Shown here piece by piece: positions 35,718 to 45,734 of a stretch of 64,000 nucleotides of DNA (position 1 is its first letter; each line of letters starts with the position of its first letter). Source of the DNA: Mesostigma viride (lineage: Eukaryota; Streptophyta; Mesostigmatophyceae; Mesostigmatales; Mesostigmataceae). The position numbers and the translations under genes were made by a program. The notes under the pieces are model-generated. The model searched no databases. It saw only the letters and a program-made list of their open reading frames with translations, and was not told where the DNA came from. Location of the stretch: the NCBI GenBank assembly GCA_009746045.1, contig RPFO01000041.1, forward strand, positions 6,527,302 through 6,591,301. Reading direction: 5' to 3'.

Positions 35718-36413
35718 ATGGCGGCACCGTATTGCAACGCACCCCAGTCCAGGCCGGACAGCTACATCGGGGCCAGGGAACGCCCACAGGTGTTTCCTGA
35801 GCTGTGTGGCGACCCGGAGTTCGAGACTCTTCGCTCGGCCCAGCAGTTGGGCACCGAGACCAAGCTGATCCCCTCGGACGAGTACGACAACGCGTATGGA
35901 ATCGACACCCGCGCGGCTCCCCGTCTCGCCCAGTTCGGGAGCGGGTTCGACGCTCAAATGCAGTTCGCCAAGGACCTCATGCCTTCCAAGGAGGACGTCG
36001 TCAGCGCCATGCTGAAACAGTCCGAGGGCGTGCTGGCCGTCACGAGCAACCGCAAGGACCTGCCGTTCACGGGCATCCAGACGCTCCGTGAGTACATCCC
36101 CATCCCCCTGAACCTTGGCATGTTTGGACAGATGAACCTGGCCTCCACCGGCGCGCTAGGCAGCGTGAAGCTCGACAACCAGTCCGGGTGCACGTGCGGC
36201 GCCGCGAACCCTGCCGGGTTCTCCGTACCCCCGACCATGGCCTACGACCCGCGGTACCAGGCGCCCACGTGGGCAGAGGCGGAGACCACGGTCTTCTCGA
36301 TGCCTCCCGTAAATTCGGCCACGTCGCTCGGTATGATGGGCGAGTCCGGCCGTCCCGCTCCGAACACGTTTTATGGCGCTCCCGGCATGAACACGGAGCT
36401 CGCTGGGCTGTGA
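35718..36413 (+). CDS. Protein of unknown function, possibly virion
   Basis: A 231-residue protein, moderately hydrophobic, rich in Pro/Gly/Met in its second half (SVPPTMAYDPRYQAPTW). No TM helix or motif is seen. The ATG at 35718 is the first after the previous stop; the open frame extends back only by overlap. It may be a structural protein. No family recognised. Confidence 0.6.
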   Translation: MAAPYCNAPQSRPDSYIGARERPQVFPELCGDPEFETLRSAQQLGTETKLIPSDEYDNAYGIDTRAAPRLAQFGSGFDAQMQFAKDLMPSKEDVVSAMLKQSEGVLAVTSNRKDLPFTGIQTLREYIPIPLNLGMFGQMNLASTGALGSVKLDNQSGCTCGAANPAGFSVPPTMAYDPRYQAPTWAEAETTVFSMPPVNSATSLGMMGESGRPAPNTFYGAPGMNTELAGL

Positions 36414-36473
36414 GGCGCGTTTCGCGGTCTCGTTAAAAAATATCCGTTCTAGACACCGGACGGCGGCTTCGAA

Positions 36474-36950
36474 ATGGACGGGGCCGTGGAATTGGAAGAG
36501 TGGCGCAACAAGATGCGTTCCATGACGTCCGAATTCATCGAGGTGGACGACGCGTTGAAGACGACGTCCAAAGACCTCGCTCCTCTGCGTAAGCGCAAGA
36601 AGGCGTTGCAGGAGGACATCCTGGCGTCCATGATCCGAGCCGGTGTGGACGCGTGCAATATCACCGGGAGGGACGACAAGCTCTTGGTGAAGACCAGGAA
36701 GAAGAAGACGCCGCTGAAGGACGTCCTCCCCGACCGCCTTCTTCAGTTCTTCGGCGGAGACGGGGAGAAGGCCGAAGCGTGCATGCGCGTCATCATGGAA
36801 CCTCACGTGGAGGAGGTCAAGGCGCTGGCCCGCGTGTCCAAACGCAAGCGCAAGGCCGCGGAGTCGGCCGAAGAAGAAGAACCTCCTGCCCCCGAAGAGG
36901 AGGACAACCCCGTCGAGGACGAGGAAGAGGAAGAAGAGGACGACTCGTAG
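36474..36950 (+). CDS. Helical protein with acidic tail
   Basis: A 158-residue protein. Residues 1-60 look like a helical hairpin (ALKTTSKDLAPLRKRKKALQ). A short globular middle follows, then a basic KRKRK patch and a long Glu/Asp tail. The layout is like a small chromatin- or DNA-associated protein. No family recognised. Confidence 0.6.
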   Translation: MDGAVELEEWRNKMRSMTSEFIEVDDALKTTSKDLAPLRKRKKALQEDILASMIRAGVDACNITGRDDKLLVKTRKKKTPLKDVLPDRLLQFFGGDGEKAEACMRVIMEPHVEEVKALARVSKRKRKAAESAEEEEPPAPEEEDNPVEDEEEEEEDDS

Positions 36951-37165
36951 AAAGCGTTCTCCTTGCGCATGTCGCTCACGAAAAAATGGATCCCGGACTC
37001 CGGCTTGTTGTAGAAACTCCCATACGCGTCGATCCACTCCCCGGACCAGGGAAGGACGGCGATGTTGTTGTGTACCGGATGACAATAACTCATGACGAAT
37101 GATTCTTTATGGATATGATAATAAAAATCTCGCTCGTTCAATGACTTGTGTTTAAAAACTCTGGC

Positions 37166-38017
37166 ATGTGTACACGCACGACCATGGACTGCGCCGATTG
37201 CTCGCGGGTCGTCCAAGTGTCGTCGGACGATCTGCAATGTCACCTGTGCATGGGCGTGCTATCGAACCCGGTAGTGGTAGAATGCAGGACGCGGACAGAG
37301 GGCGGCAAGTGCGAGGCGGTCGTATGTCACAAGCCGTGCTTCAGCGAGCTCGTTTCGAGGCAGAAACGCCGCGGAGGAATCGTGGCCCCGGTCACGGGCA
37401 AGTGCATTCTGTGCAGGGCTCCGTGGCATCGGTACAAGTATCAGCACCTAATCACGTTAGGACGCATCACGGCTTTGGTACGTCGAAAGTGCATCAACTG
37501 GGAACGGGGATGCACGTTCGAGGGTTCCTCTGATGATGTGTTGAAGCACAGGGCCGGGGGCGGGTGTCCGCAAGAGAAAATCGACTGCCCGAACCGCTGT
37601 CACGGATGCACTGCCTCGTTCCTCCGCAAGGACCTGGTGGACCACAAGCTCGCGTGCGAGCACTTCCCCTGCCGCTTCTTCCTCGACGGGGACGGCTGCA
37701 AACACGTGGGGAAATACACGGACCTCGTTTTGCACGAGACGACCTGCTCCTTCGCGACCCTATCCTGTCGCGCGCTGATCAACTGCGGCCGGGTGCAGCA
37801 CGGGATATGGTCGAACGTGAACGATAACAACTCGATGCGGTGGGACCTCTGCGAGGCAGGGAAGGACTACCACGTCTTGCCCGAGGACGAGGAAGGGGGG
37901 ACGACGAGGAAGACGGGGAGGACGAGGACGAGGAAGAGGGAGAGGAAGAGGAAACCGAGGGCGAGAGTTCGGCCGCGAACAACTCCCGGTCTCTCGGCAG
38001 CGCCGCACTTATCGTGA
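37166..38017 (+). CDS. RING-like plus TRAF-type zinc-finger protein
   Basis: About 283 residues. Residues ~5-85 hold a RING-like set (CADCSRVVQV, CHLCMGVLSNP, CHKPCF, CILCRAPW). Residues ~110-215 hold TRAF-type zinc-finger repeats (CINWERGCTFEG, CPNRCHGCTASFLRKDLVDHK, HETTCSF). This pairing fits a ubiquitin-ligase adaptor and may act on host proteins. The end of this frame is Arg/Lys-rich, while the frame one base over is acidic and runs to 38076. A run of six G at 37895-37900 is a likely frameshift, so the true end may be 38076. Confidence 0.7.
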   Translation: MCTRTTMDCADCSRVVQVSSDDLQCHLCMGVLSNPVVVECRTRTEGGKCEAVVCHKPCFSELVSRQKRRGGIVAPVTGKCILCRAPWHRYKYQHLITLGRITALVRRKCINWERGCTFEGSSDDVLKHRAGGGCPQEKIDCPNRCHGCTASFLRKDLVDHKLACEHFPCRFFLDGDGCKHVGKYTDLVLHETTCSFATLSCRALINCGRVQHGIWSNVNDNNSMRWDLCEAGKDYHVLPEDEEGGTTRKTGRTRTRKRERKRKPRARVRPRTTPGLSAAPHLS

Positions 38018-38128
38018 ACAGGTCGGACATCCCCGCTCGCTCGTTTATATCCATCGAGAACGTGTCGCTCCATTGAAGAGCCGCGTCACCTCGCCGATAA
38101 AACAAATGGGGACGTGTGATGAGTGAAG

Positions 38129-38831
38129 ATGTCTTCCACGACGTCGACTCTGCTTCCCGGGAACTCGACGGTGGTGGGAGATCTGGAAGTGAAGGGGAAA
38201 ATCACAGCGGATTACGTGTACTCGCGCCACGGGTTCCAGATTTCCGAGCATCCCGTGTGGGATGACATGCGGACGCCGCTGTCCGAAGTGACCGTGCAGG
38301 GCGACAACCCCCCACGAACGTTTTGGTCACCAACCTCGGCGGCGGGGCCAACACCGCCAAGCTCCAGGTTGTCGAGTTTGGAAGCTCCAACCCGCAGCCA
38401 AAGGAGATTTCATCCACATACAGACTCCTCACGCGTGGAAAGAGGGCACGGATCTAAAGCCTCATGTTCACATCATGAAATCCGGCACGGCGACTGGCAA
38501 CGTAAAGTTCGGGCTCGAGTATTCGTGGGCGAACGTCGGAGATCCGTTCCCCACACCGACGACCGTGTATATCTGCAATTCTACCAGTCTCACTGCTGCA
38601 GATCAATACAAGCATCTCATATGTAGTCGCACGACGCCTCTGGGAACAGACTCGTGCGTAATATCCGGTGCGGGAAAGAGGGACTCGTCCATGTTAATGA
38701 TGCGTCTGTTTCGGAACTATAACGACGTGGATGACACGCTACAAGAGCCGGTGTGGGCTCTGGAATTCGACATTCACTATCAAGTGGACACCTTTGGCAG
38801 CTGGTACGAGTATCCTCCCCCCGGCGTTTAA
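38129..38831 (+). CDS. Phage/virus virion-protein-like gene, two frameshifts
   Basis: Starts at 38129 (MSSTTSTLLPGNST) in one frame. The protein-like reading then moves at a C run (38302-38312) and again near 38380-38410. The last frame carries WKEGTDLKPHVHIMKSGT and GLEYSWANVGD, a pattern I know from phage virion proteins with a fibre or jelly-roll-type fold. It lies directly before a LamG-like gene, so both may form surface structures. The breaks may be decay or sequencing errors. Confidence 0.55.
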
Positions 38832-38863
38832 AAATATTCAGTTGGATTTAGTAGGTCGGAGTA

Positions 38864-40146
38864 ATGTCTGGAAGCGCTAGGTGCAAATCCATAGAGATCA
38901 ATTCCGTGACGGGAAACGATTACGTCCTTTCTGCGGAAGATGGCGCCTTCCGCATCGTCTCCAAAGACCCCGCAACGTCCTTGGAGACGGCCATCGTCAC
39001 GACGAGCGCGGAAGGGGCCACAACCATCCTTGGAAGTCTAACGGTCACGAACGGGTTCGCGATATACGGTCACGAACTCAACGACCTACAGGATTGGACG
39101 AACTGGACGCCGGCTCTTGCGTCTCTATATACGCGTAATGTAACGATTCGAACCGCTAAGTTTATGGTAATAAACAAGCTCGTGACCCTTCAATTGGATG
39201 CAGATGTCCATGTAGGCCCTCTGGCGAACTGGCGTTTCGAGAACAGCGCGGCGGACGACGGACCGAACGCGTACACGGGCAGTTTGCGAGGGTCGAGCAC
39301 GTACGATAGCACCGTATTTAACGTAGGCTCGAGGTCTCTCAAGGTCTCGGACAGCACGGGGGGGTTCGACATCGATCACGCGGCTCTGAAGACGGTTCTT
39401 GCGTCCGACTTCTCGATATCGTGCAGGTTCTATACGAGCAACAACACCACACAGAACCAAGTCCTTTTGTCGGTCGGGAACTTGACGTTCCATTTAGTGT
39501 ACAATTACAACGGAAACGGGAAGCTGTGTCTGTTTGATAGAGGAAACGACGTGACGTCACGTCCGCCACATGGACGCCGGTTTCCAGCAAATGGTATCAC
39601 GTGATTGTCACTCGACAGAACGGGCTCGTTTCGATGCACGCCGCCCTGACAGCGACGGAATGGGCGTCGTTCACGTCCCTGGCGGTGTCCACCAACCCAG
39701 GAGGGTCGGTCCAGGTACCCACTGGGACGTTGCGCATTGGCCAGAGAAGCGGGACGAGCGAATACATGAACGGGTATATTGACGATTTTGCGATCTACGA
39801 GTCCGCACTGAACGCGGAATTTCTGAGCAGGTTGGGAGGAAAGTCAGCCTCTGCCACCGGGGTGTACGAAGTAAGCTTGGGATTGCCGGACGGGCTGACG
39901 CCGGCGACCGTCGCGAGTTCGCGTTTCACTGTCACGAAGACGACGGGGACGAACACACTTCACAGCTGGGTCACGGAGAACTCGGGGTTGGTGTTTTATA
40001 TAAATAACGACGTCGCGGTTCGAGGCAACGCCGAAGCGGAAGCCGTGATCGACCCTTCGTCCGGAAACGTGGTATCCGTCCGAACGGAACATCTGCTGCC
40101 CGGGACGTGGACCATCAGAGGGAACGTCACGTACGTGAAGGCGTGA
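38864..40146 (+). CDS. LamG/concanavalin-like fibre protein, frameshifted
   Basis: The first frame (38864-~39560) has an N-terminal beta part, then GPLANWRFENSAADDGPNAY and FSISCRFYTS, the start of a LamG-type jelly roll. The second (from ~39560 to 40146) continues with TLRIGQRSGTSEYMNGYIDD and AIYESALNAEFL, its end, then another beta domain. A direct 5-base repeat, ACGTC twice (39554-39563), sits exactly at the frame break. Such proteins usually bind sugars or receptors on the particle surface. Confidence 0.7.
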
Positions 40147-40176
40147 GGCTCGAGTGACAAGAGGCTTAAAAAGTGT

Positions 40177-41253
40177 ATGCTGTCGTGTATCTGTCGGACG
40201 CCGTTCATGGACTCCCACGAGGCGTGGGGTCTGGTGGTGGAGTGCCTAGACATGGACGATCTTATGAACGCGGAAGCCGCTTTCGAAAACACGGACATCC
40301 GCGACGTGATGAACGAGGAGATCGAGCGAAGAAAGGCCAACGTGAGAACCGCGCTCGGTGGAAGCGTCGACGCGATTCGACAAGATCTCGTTGCGTGTCG
40401 GTCCGCCATAGGAAGCATCGAAGCCTTCAAGACGAAAGCTGCGATGTATTTCGACTCCACGGCTCAAAAACGCGTCGGACCCCGCGTGGAAGATTTGTCG
40501 TACGTCGACATGATCATCACATCGTGCGCAACCGACAAGGCCATCGAAGCGTTCACGTCCATGCACCTCTCGGCCGGGAAAACGCTTCTCGGCATCGAAG
40601 CGGCCGAGAGGTGCCCAGAAAGATCGCGACAGATGCCTTCTCTTACTCGATTGGCGTGCATGATCGTCGAGGCGGATTCCAACACCCGTTTCACGCGCAT
40701 GGCGTGGCTGTTTTTAGACGCCATGGGCCTCGAAGAGGGATCGTTCGTTTTTTTCATCATCATGCTGGTCCTTCGATGCGCGAGGTTCAACACGTACATC
40801 CGCGCCGGGCTCGACATGACGTCGCCCATTTCCGTGCTCGCGTACGTGTGCCATTACCCCCGTTTCCGGCTGAAGAAGGACGCATTGGCGGCGATCGTCG
40901 CGGAGGGGCGGGCCGACGTCAACAACGCGAGGAAGTCAAACTTTAGCGCGGACACGGCGAGAATGCTCATGAAAAAGCACGGAGTGTACATGATCATGAG
41001 ACGGGCGGCGCGGCTGGACTATCAAGGAATTCGAACGGGCGACTTCGCGCGCTTAGAAGAGTGGAAGGCCGAGATGCGCGCTGAACTCGAAGAGGCTATG
41101 GGGAAATACGAGAGCAACCTGCGTCTCGTGCGAGATTCCATGTTGCAAAAAGTTCCCGCGAAAATGGTGAACGCCTCGTTTACGGTCGATCCGAAAATAT
41201 GGGCGATTGTCATGAGGTCGTATCACGCGTTATCTGGCCACGAGAGGTTTTGA
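40177..41253 (+). CDS. Mainly helical protein of unknown function
   Basis: A 358-residue all-alpha-looking protein. The start (HEAWGLVVECLDMDDLMNAE) resembles an F-box-like helical pair followed by a repeat-like helical body. I do not see clear ankyrin or other repeats, so this is only a possibility. A second ATG follows ten codons in (MDSHEAW). The 3' end overlaps the convergent membrane-protein gene. Confidence 0.6.
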   Translation: MLSCICRTPFMDSHEAWGLVVECLDMDDLMNAEAAFENTDIRDVMNEEIERRKANVRTALGGSVDAIRQDLVACRSAIGSIEAFKTKAAMYFDSTAQKRVGPRVEDLSYVDMIITSCATDKAIEAFTSMHLSAGKTLLGIEAAERCPERSRQMPSLTRLACMIVEADSNTRFTRMAWLFLDAMGLEEGSFVFFIIMLVLRCARFNTYIRAGLDMTSPISVLAYVCHYPRFRLKKDALAAIVAEGRADVNNARKSNFSADTARMLMKKHGVYMIMRRAARLDYQGIRTGDFARLEEWKAEMRAELEEAMGKYESNLRLVRDSMLQKVPAKMVNASFTVDPKIWAIVMRSYHALSGHERF

Positions 41254-41544
41254 TCGTGGAGGAGGGGTAGGCGCGGTGTTGCTGGCCAAAGGGAACACGG
41301 GCTCTTGCTCTTCCCCGGGGTCATCCACCGTCAACCGAATCACAGTGGAAAGCAAGAACACGAGAGCCGCCGCGATGGCCGCGATCTCGATACGTTTGGT
41401 AGTTGTGTACGCCACGCTGAAAATACAAACGATTTTAAACCATGTCTGATTGTGATTGAATTCGGAAAGCATCACGTACCCAGTCATAGTTCCAAAAATA
41501 GTACACACTGACGTCAGAACGTCCTTGGCGGCCTCTAGGTTCAT
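41230..41544 (-). CDS. Small membrane protein
   Basis: A 104-residue protein with helices at about 10-27, 36-48 and 52-70, and a Pro-rich, probably cytosolic tail (NTAPTPPPRSKP). The last bases overlap the end of the plus-strand gene. No family recognised. Confidence 0.6.
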   Translation of the reverse strand: MNLEAAKDVLTSVCTIFGTMTGYVMLSEFNHNQTWFKIVCIFSVAYTTTKRIEIAAIAAALVFLLSTVIRLTVDDPGEEQEPVFPLASNTAPTPPPRSKPLVAR

Positions 41545-41709
41545 CCGATCGTATCTAAACTACCGCATAGGAGATTTTTGAGTCGTAACCGCCACCTGAC
41601 GTCATAGAAACTTCCGCGTGGCGTTTCGATTCCAAGATCGCGACGTGGCAAATCCGCCTCTCGAGTATCGAGCGTTCGTCTAGAGGTCATAAATTTGTAA
41701 AGCTATAAG

Positions 41710-42156
41710 ATGAGAGCCATGAACGACTGCTCCCACGCGACAAACGAAGACTCTCATGGTCGTCGTCGTCTTACGCATGTCATGGTGAGATCCCGCAAAA
41801 GAGGGAGGCTAGAGAGGAACCCCTTTGTGGACGATGAAGCCGAGAACGAAGACGAGGTCGAGGAGGATGAAGACGACGAAGAGGATGTCCAAAACGCGCA
41901 AAACACGCCGATGGACGATTTCATCGTTTCGAGCGCCGACGGCGGTGAGGAGGGGGATGGTGGCCTTCATCCTGGCCAGATCATGCAAGACGACGACGAA
42001 GATGAGCCGCAAGGAAGTCAGCCAACGCAGTCAGGAAATCCGTTTGCGCCCCAAACCACCCCCGTTGCGTTCGAGGAGGAACACGACGACGAGCCCATCC
42101 GGTTTCGCAGGGAACTGGGGGGGAGGAAGGGCTCGTGGATTTCGGAGGGATGCTGA
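41710..42156 (+). CDS. Acidic N-terminal extension, probably part of the helicase gene
   Basis: 148 residues: a basic start (RSRKRGRLERNPF), then a long Glu/Asp-rich stretch. The frame ends just as the D5 helicase frame begins, at a run of seven G (42117-42123). Both frames keep protein-like composition up to this point. It is therefore likely to be the disordered N-terminus of one gene with the helicase, separated by a one-base indel. A separate acidic protein is possible. CTATAAG lies directly before the ATG. Confidence 0.45.
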   Translation: MRAMNDCSHATNEDSHGRRRLTHVMVRSRKRGRLERNPFVDDEAENEDEVEEDEDDEEDVQNAQNTPMDDFIVSSADGGEEGDGGLHPGQIMQDDDEDEPQGSQPTQSGNPFAPQTTPVAFEEEHDDEPIRFRRELGGRKGSWISEGC

Positions 42157-44042
42157 AAGCCATGACCAACGACGAGATTCGGAGGTTCGCCGTGCTAGCC
42201 GACGAGGCGGTTGCAAAGGCCTCGATGGCTGACATCCTCGCGGACGTTTTGGACCTCGCCAATCGAGCGGACGTGCCGCCAGGGAACACCGCGTTGATGG
42301 CCGCCTGTTTCGCTAGGGTCGACGCCGCGGACGTAGCTCTTTACGCCCACGTGGACGCGAGATACGTCCGTGCGTTGTCTCGCATCACGAACCTCTGCGG
42401 GCAAGTCGACGAGCGGATCATGGAGGACTTGAAGCCTTCCATGAACCAGTGCATTTGGCGCATGTTCTCCACGGCCGAGTGCGTTTCGTGCGCCATCAAG
42501 GGTGTCTTGCCGCCCGAGGACCTGCAAACGCTCCCGAGTCTGATCGCTCGCGTCCTCTCGCTCCCGAAGCAGCTCAACGATTTCCAGTGTCTCATCCTCG
42601 TCTTGACCATGCGATGGAGCACGCAGGGGTTGAGGAAGGGGAGCGAGCCGTCTGACACGGGCGTGTACCAGCGCGTGATGACTCCGGATGGGCATGACAC
42701 GCACTTTTGGACGAAGATATGCACGGTCGAGCAGTGGGTCAATAAGGAGTGCACGCTGGGCCGCACGGCGTCGTGGGGTCTCGCGAGCAAGGATGGCGGT
42801 GTCCGCAAACGAGTCGCGGACTGGATCATCGAGTCGTCGGAGTCCGATTTCCCCGTGAGGCCGCGCGACAGGCACGTTTTCGCGTTCCGAAATGGGATCT
42901 ACAAGTGCGACACGGACGAGTTCTTTCCATACCCGGCGATCGACCTCTCACAGGATGTCGGTGCGTGTCGTTACTTCGACAACGTGGACATGGACGAGAC
43001 GCTCTTCGAGGAGGACGCTTTCAAAGGCGAATTCGACGACGGCGAGTGGTTCGACATCCCCAGCGACGCCATCGACAAGATCCTCGTCGACCAAGACTTC
43101 CCAGAGGAGGTGCAGCGCCCTTACTGGGCCCTCGCCGTCGGAAGGATGCTGTACAACCTTCGCGAGAAGGACAGGTTCGAAGTCATGATCTTTCTCAAGG
43201 GCATAGCCGGGTCTGGCAAGTCGACGTTGGTCCACATTCTCGAACACATCTACGGACTCGACGCCGGCGTTCTCTCCAACAACATCGAGCCGCTGTTTGG
43301 GCTCTCGCAGCTGAAGGAGAAGTATGTGATCATCAGCTACGAGTTGAACGACAAGTTCTCTCTCACTCAGTCGGAATGGCTGTCATTGGTGAGCGGCGAG
43401 ACGATGGCGCTGGCGGAGAAACACAAGTACGCCTCTCGCGTGCCGTGGACGTCTCCCTTCCTGGCCGCGGGGAACCGCTTGTTCTGCCAGGCGGACAACG
43501 CCAGTCAGATCACCCGTCGCCTCATCCTGTTCCCGTTCGACAACAAGCCCTCCGGCAAACTCGACCCCAGAATGGAGGAACGCATTTCCCAGAACATCGG
43601 CAGAGTCATCGTGAAGGGCAACCGCGCGTATCACGCGCTCGTCCGCAAGGCCTCGGACGGCGCGCTCATCGACTTCCTCCCCGAATGGTTCACGGAATGC
43701 CGGCGGCGTGCGCAAGAATCGTCTAACCCTCTGTACACGTTCCTCAACAACGTCTCGTGGGTGGAGGTTGACCTCGAGCACAACTACTGCCCATGGGAAG
43801 AGTTCCAGAAGCGGTTCAACGATTGGAACAGGCAGAGGGACCCGCGGTCTCGCATCGTGTTCGAAGAGGACTTTTACAAGCACGTGTTCACCGAGTTCAA
43901 GCTCAAGCTCGTGTTTCAGAAGGTGTGGAAGGTGTACCCTCTCGACCAGGAGGGGACGGACAGGCCGACGAAGAAGAAGGCGTTCTGGCTGTATGGCGTG
44001 GACTTCGCGAACGAGAACGCGGTCCCTCCGAACACGGATTAG
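42150..44042 (+). CDS. D5-like SF3 helicase (replicative helicase)
   Basis: About 630 residues. The SF3 core lies in the middle: Walker A FLKGIAGSGKSTLVHIL (about residue 355), Walker B YVIISYELND, and the B' and sensor region WTSPFLAAGNRLF followed by ITRRLILFPFD. The N-terminal half is the long D5_N-type helical region, and the C-terminal 150 residues form the usual D5 tail. Such helicases unwind viral DNA at the fork and work with a primase, here probably the one at 56210. No primase motif is seen in this protein. The start may lie further upstream (see 41710). Confidence 0.9.
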   Translation: MLKAMTNDEIRRFAVLADEAVAKASMADILADVLDLANRADVPPGNTALMAACFARVDAADVALYAHVDARYVRALSRITNLCGQVDERIMEDLKPSMNQCIWRMFSTAECVSCAIKGVLPPEDLQTLPSLIARVLSLPKQLNDFQCLILVLTMRWSTQGLRKGSEPSDTGVYQRVMTPDGHDTHFWTKICTVEQWVNKECTLGRTASWGLASKDGGVRKRVADWIIESSESDFPVRPRDRHVFAFRNGIYKCDTDEFFPYPAIDLSQDVGACRYFDNVDMDETLFEEDAFKGEFDDGEWFDIPSDAIDKILVDQDFPEEVQRPYWALAVGRMLYNLREKDRFEVMIFLKGIAGSGKSTLVHILEHIYGLDAGVLSNNIEPLFGLSQLKEKYVIISYELNDKFSLTQSEWLSLVSGETMALAEKHKYASRVPWTSPFLAAGNRLFCQADNASQITRRLILFPFDNKPSGKLDPRMEERISQNIGRVIVKGNRAYHALVRKASDGALIDFLPEWFTECRRRAQESSNPLYTFLNNVSWVEVDLEHNYCPWEEFQKRFNDWNRQRDPRSRIVFEEDFYKHVFTEFKLKLVFQKVWKVYPLDQEGTDRPTKKKAFWLYGVDFANENAVPPNTD

Positions 44043-44094
44043 AGTGTCTTACAAACGATCGACTTTTATTAAATTTCATAAGGATTAATAATAA

Positions 44095-44382
44095 ATGACA
44101 TCCATTGCAATCGCACATCCGTACTGGTCTCGGCCACGAATGGCATACGCACCGCCCGTGAAGGCCTACCCGCCCCCCGTAGGACAGTGGGGGGGCGTAA
44201 ACTACGCGGAACCGCAAGGCGCGGTCCGCGGCGTTTGCATGTACGCGAACCAAGCCTTTTGTAGGCTTGGGATCCAAGAACAGACCCCGCAGGGCATGCT
44301 AGAGGTGGCAAACTCCGTCCTGCTGGGTCTCGTTTTGTTGTGGATGCTCCAGGCCGTTGCTTCGTTACGCAAGCTTGGTTAG
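44095..44382 (+). CDS. Small single-TM protein
   Basis: A 95-residue protein with a Pro/Tyr-rich N-terminal half (AYAPPVKAYPPPVGQW) and one TM helix near the C-terminus (VLLGLVLLWMLQAVASL). CTTTTATTAAATTTC and further AT-rich sequence lie immediately before the ATG. Its 3' end overlaps the convergent conserved gene by 18 bases. Probably a virion membrane protein. Confidence 0.65.
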   Translation: MTSIAIAHPYWSRPRMAYAPPVKAYPPPVGQWGGVNYAEPQGAVRGVCMYANQAFCRLGIQEQTPQGMLEVANSVLLGLVLLWMLQAVASLRKLG

Positions 44383-44751
44383 ATTGAACCGGACTTTGCG
44401 AGTGATGTCTATGGTTCGCTGACTGGGCGTGCTTTTTTTCTCCTGCTTGGGTTGGCTCTTCGACGGCGCGGCTCCCCACTCCATGTACAAGTGATTCGTG
44501 CCGACGATCTTTACGCGGAACCCTTTCCTGGCGAACCCCTTCCCGACTTTGCGCACGACCGTGCGGACGTCATAGATCGGCAGCCCGAACTGATACGTGG
44601 GTACGGTGTACAGCAAGGACGTCTGCCCCTGGGACGCCGTAGAACGTATGCACGTTTCCACGGCGCGCGTGATCTTGTCTTCCACCATGCGTCTCCCCGC
44701 CTGCGACGCTTTCACGAGGTCGTAGGCGTTCGCCGCGCTCAGACGAGACAT
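44365..44751 (-). CDS. Virus-conserved small protein (intact copy)
   Basis: A 128-residue protein: an N-terminal helical part, then VPTYQFGLPIYDVRTVV, RKGFRVKIVGTNHLYMEWG and a Lys-rich tail. The Val-Pro..Gly-x-Pro-x-Tyr-Asp...Gly-Phe-x-Val pattern recurs in short proteins of many large DNA viruses and virus-like elements. Its role is not known to me. It is divergent from the gene at 44785, with a 33-bp AT-rich region between the ATGs. A broken second copy lies at 46173-49043. Confidence 0.65.
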   Translation of the reverse strand: MSRLSAANAYDLVKASQAGRRMVEDKITRAVETCIRSTASQGQTSLLYTVPTYQFGLPIYDVRTVVRKVGKGFARKGFRVKIVGTNHLYMEWGAAPSKSQPKQEKKSTPSQRTIDITRKVRFNLTKLA

Positions 44752-44784
44752 CACGTTAATATAAGCCTTTATTAAATAAGAGGA
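44752..44784. promoter_or_regulatory. 33-bp AT-rich bidirectional promoter
   Basis: The whole gap between two divergent ATGs contains TAATATAAG and CTTTATTAAATAAG. The same kind of AT-rich motif precedes the genes at 20718, 44095 and 52575 (minus). The identical stretch recurs at 49044-49075. Confidence 0.5.
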
Positions 44785-45259
44785 TGGACAACGAAAACGA
44801 GTCCAACGCGATTCTGACCGTTCGGGGTACCCGGGGCTCTTCGTCGTAGACTTTCCGTTCCAGTGGTCGTGGGAACACGTGGAGAAATCTCTGCGTTCTC
44901 CGACACTGTTCGACATCCTCGCGCCCAAGCACAACCTTCCGTACCGAGGCCGCGGGGTGGGAGTCTACGTGTCCAACGATTCAAGGAAGGAGAAGAACGT
45001 CACGGCCTCGATGATCACGGGAATGGACGTGGAGTCGGACATGATGTTCGTGAAGACGGAAGACTCGGACGACGCGCCCACGAGAACGGTGCGTTTCACT
45101 TCGGAGGACGTCGTTTCCATGCTGAGGCTCTCGCCGCCTCTATGGGTGGACGCCGTGTGCGGCCAGGTGCAGGTGGGGGAGGTCCCGGCGTGCAGGGGGT
45201 GCGGGAAAAAGTTCAAGGTCCTGCCTTCCGATAGGAACACGTGCGAGTGCACCTATTAG
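44785..45259 (+). CDS. Protein of unknown function (copy 1, frameshifted)
   Basis: It is the same gene as the intact one at 49076-49552. One G is missing from a G run (four at 44824-44827 instead of five), so the N-terminal 12 codons and the rest are in different frames. The rest matches copy 2 as far as I can see. See copy 2 for the description. Confidence 0.6.
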
Positions 45260-45734
45260 TCCTCATTCGCGGGCTCGATCGTTGGCGCGCCGCCTTCGAG
45301 GATGATGGAGTTCGGAACGGCACCCTCTTGCACGTCCCCGGCCTCTCCGCGTGCTCCGGCCTCCTTGCTCTCTTGGATGCGCCGCTGGTTAAACTCCTTC
45401 GTCTTCAACCGGTCCGTGTGGTACTTGCCCATGATCTTCTCGAGACGCTCGTCGATGTACCGATGCTTGATTCCGGCCCGGATGTCGTCCGGAAGTGGGA
45501 GTACCAGCCATTATACATCGACACGACGAAGATGTCAAAGTTCGGGTCGGCGTCCATGATCTTCTTGGCCTGCTCCTCGGCCGCGTCGATCGTGTCGAAC
45601 ACGCCCCGGACTTTGAGTGCCATGTGGTTGGCAGCGGGGGGGACGACCAGGCTGACGACGGCGAAGTTCTGCCCGGGAACGTGTATGCTCGCCGGGTCCT
45701 CCTTCGCGTCCACGACGACTTGCTTCTGAACGAG
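45256..45734 (-). CDS. DUF5832-like viral protein (copy 1, cut by gap)
   Basis: Matches the 3' part of the gene at 49549-50264. It keeps seven G at 45636-45642, where copy 2 has six, so this stretch is in frame here. It lacks one A at ~45510 present in copy 2, so it breaks there instead. The sequence stops at the N gap. Its stop codon overlaps that of the plus-strand neighbour. Confidence 0.6.

Noticed and set aside
36803-37093. Minus-strand frame starting MSYCHPVHNN
   Set aside because: Half of it is a Ser run antisense to the Glu tail of the 36474 gene; the rest looks somewhat protein-like but is too short to support.
40177-40300. F-box call at the N-terminus of the 40177 gene
   Set aside because: The helical pattern is suggestive but key F-box positions cannot be confirmed by eye, so it is mentioned only as a possibility.
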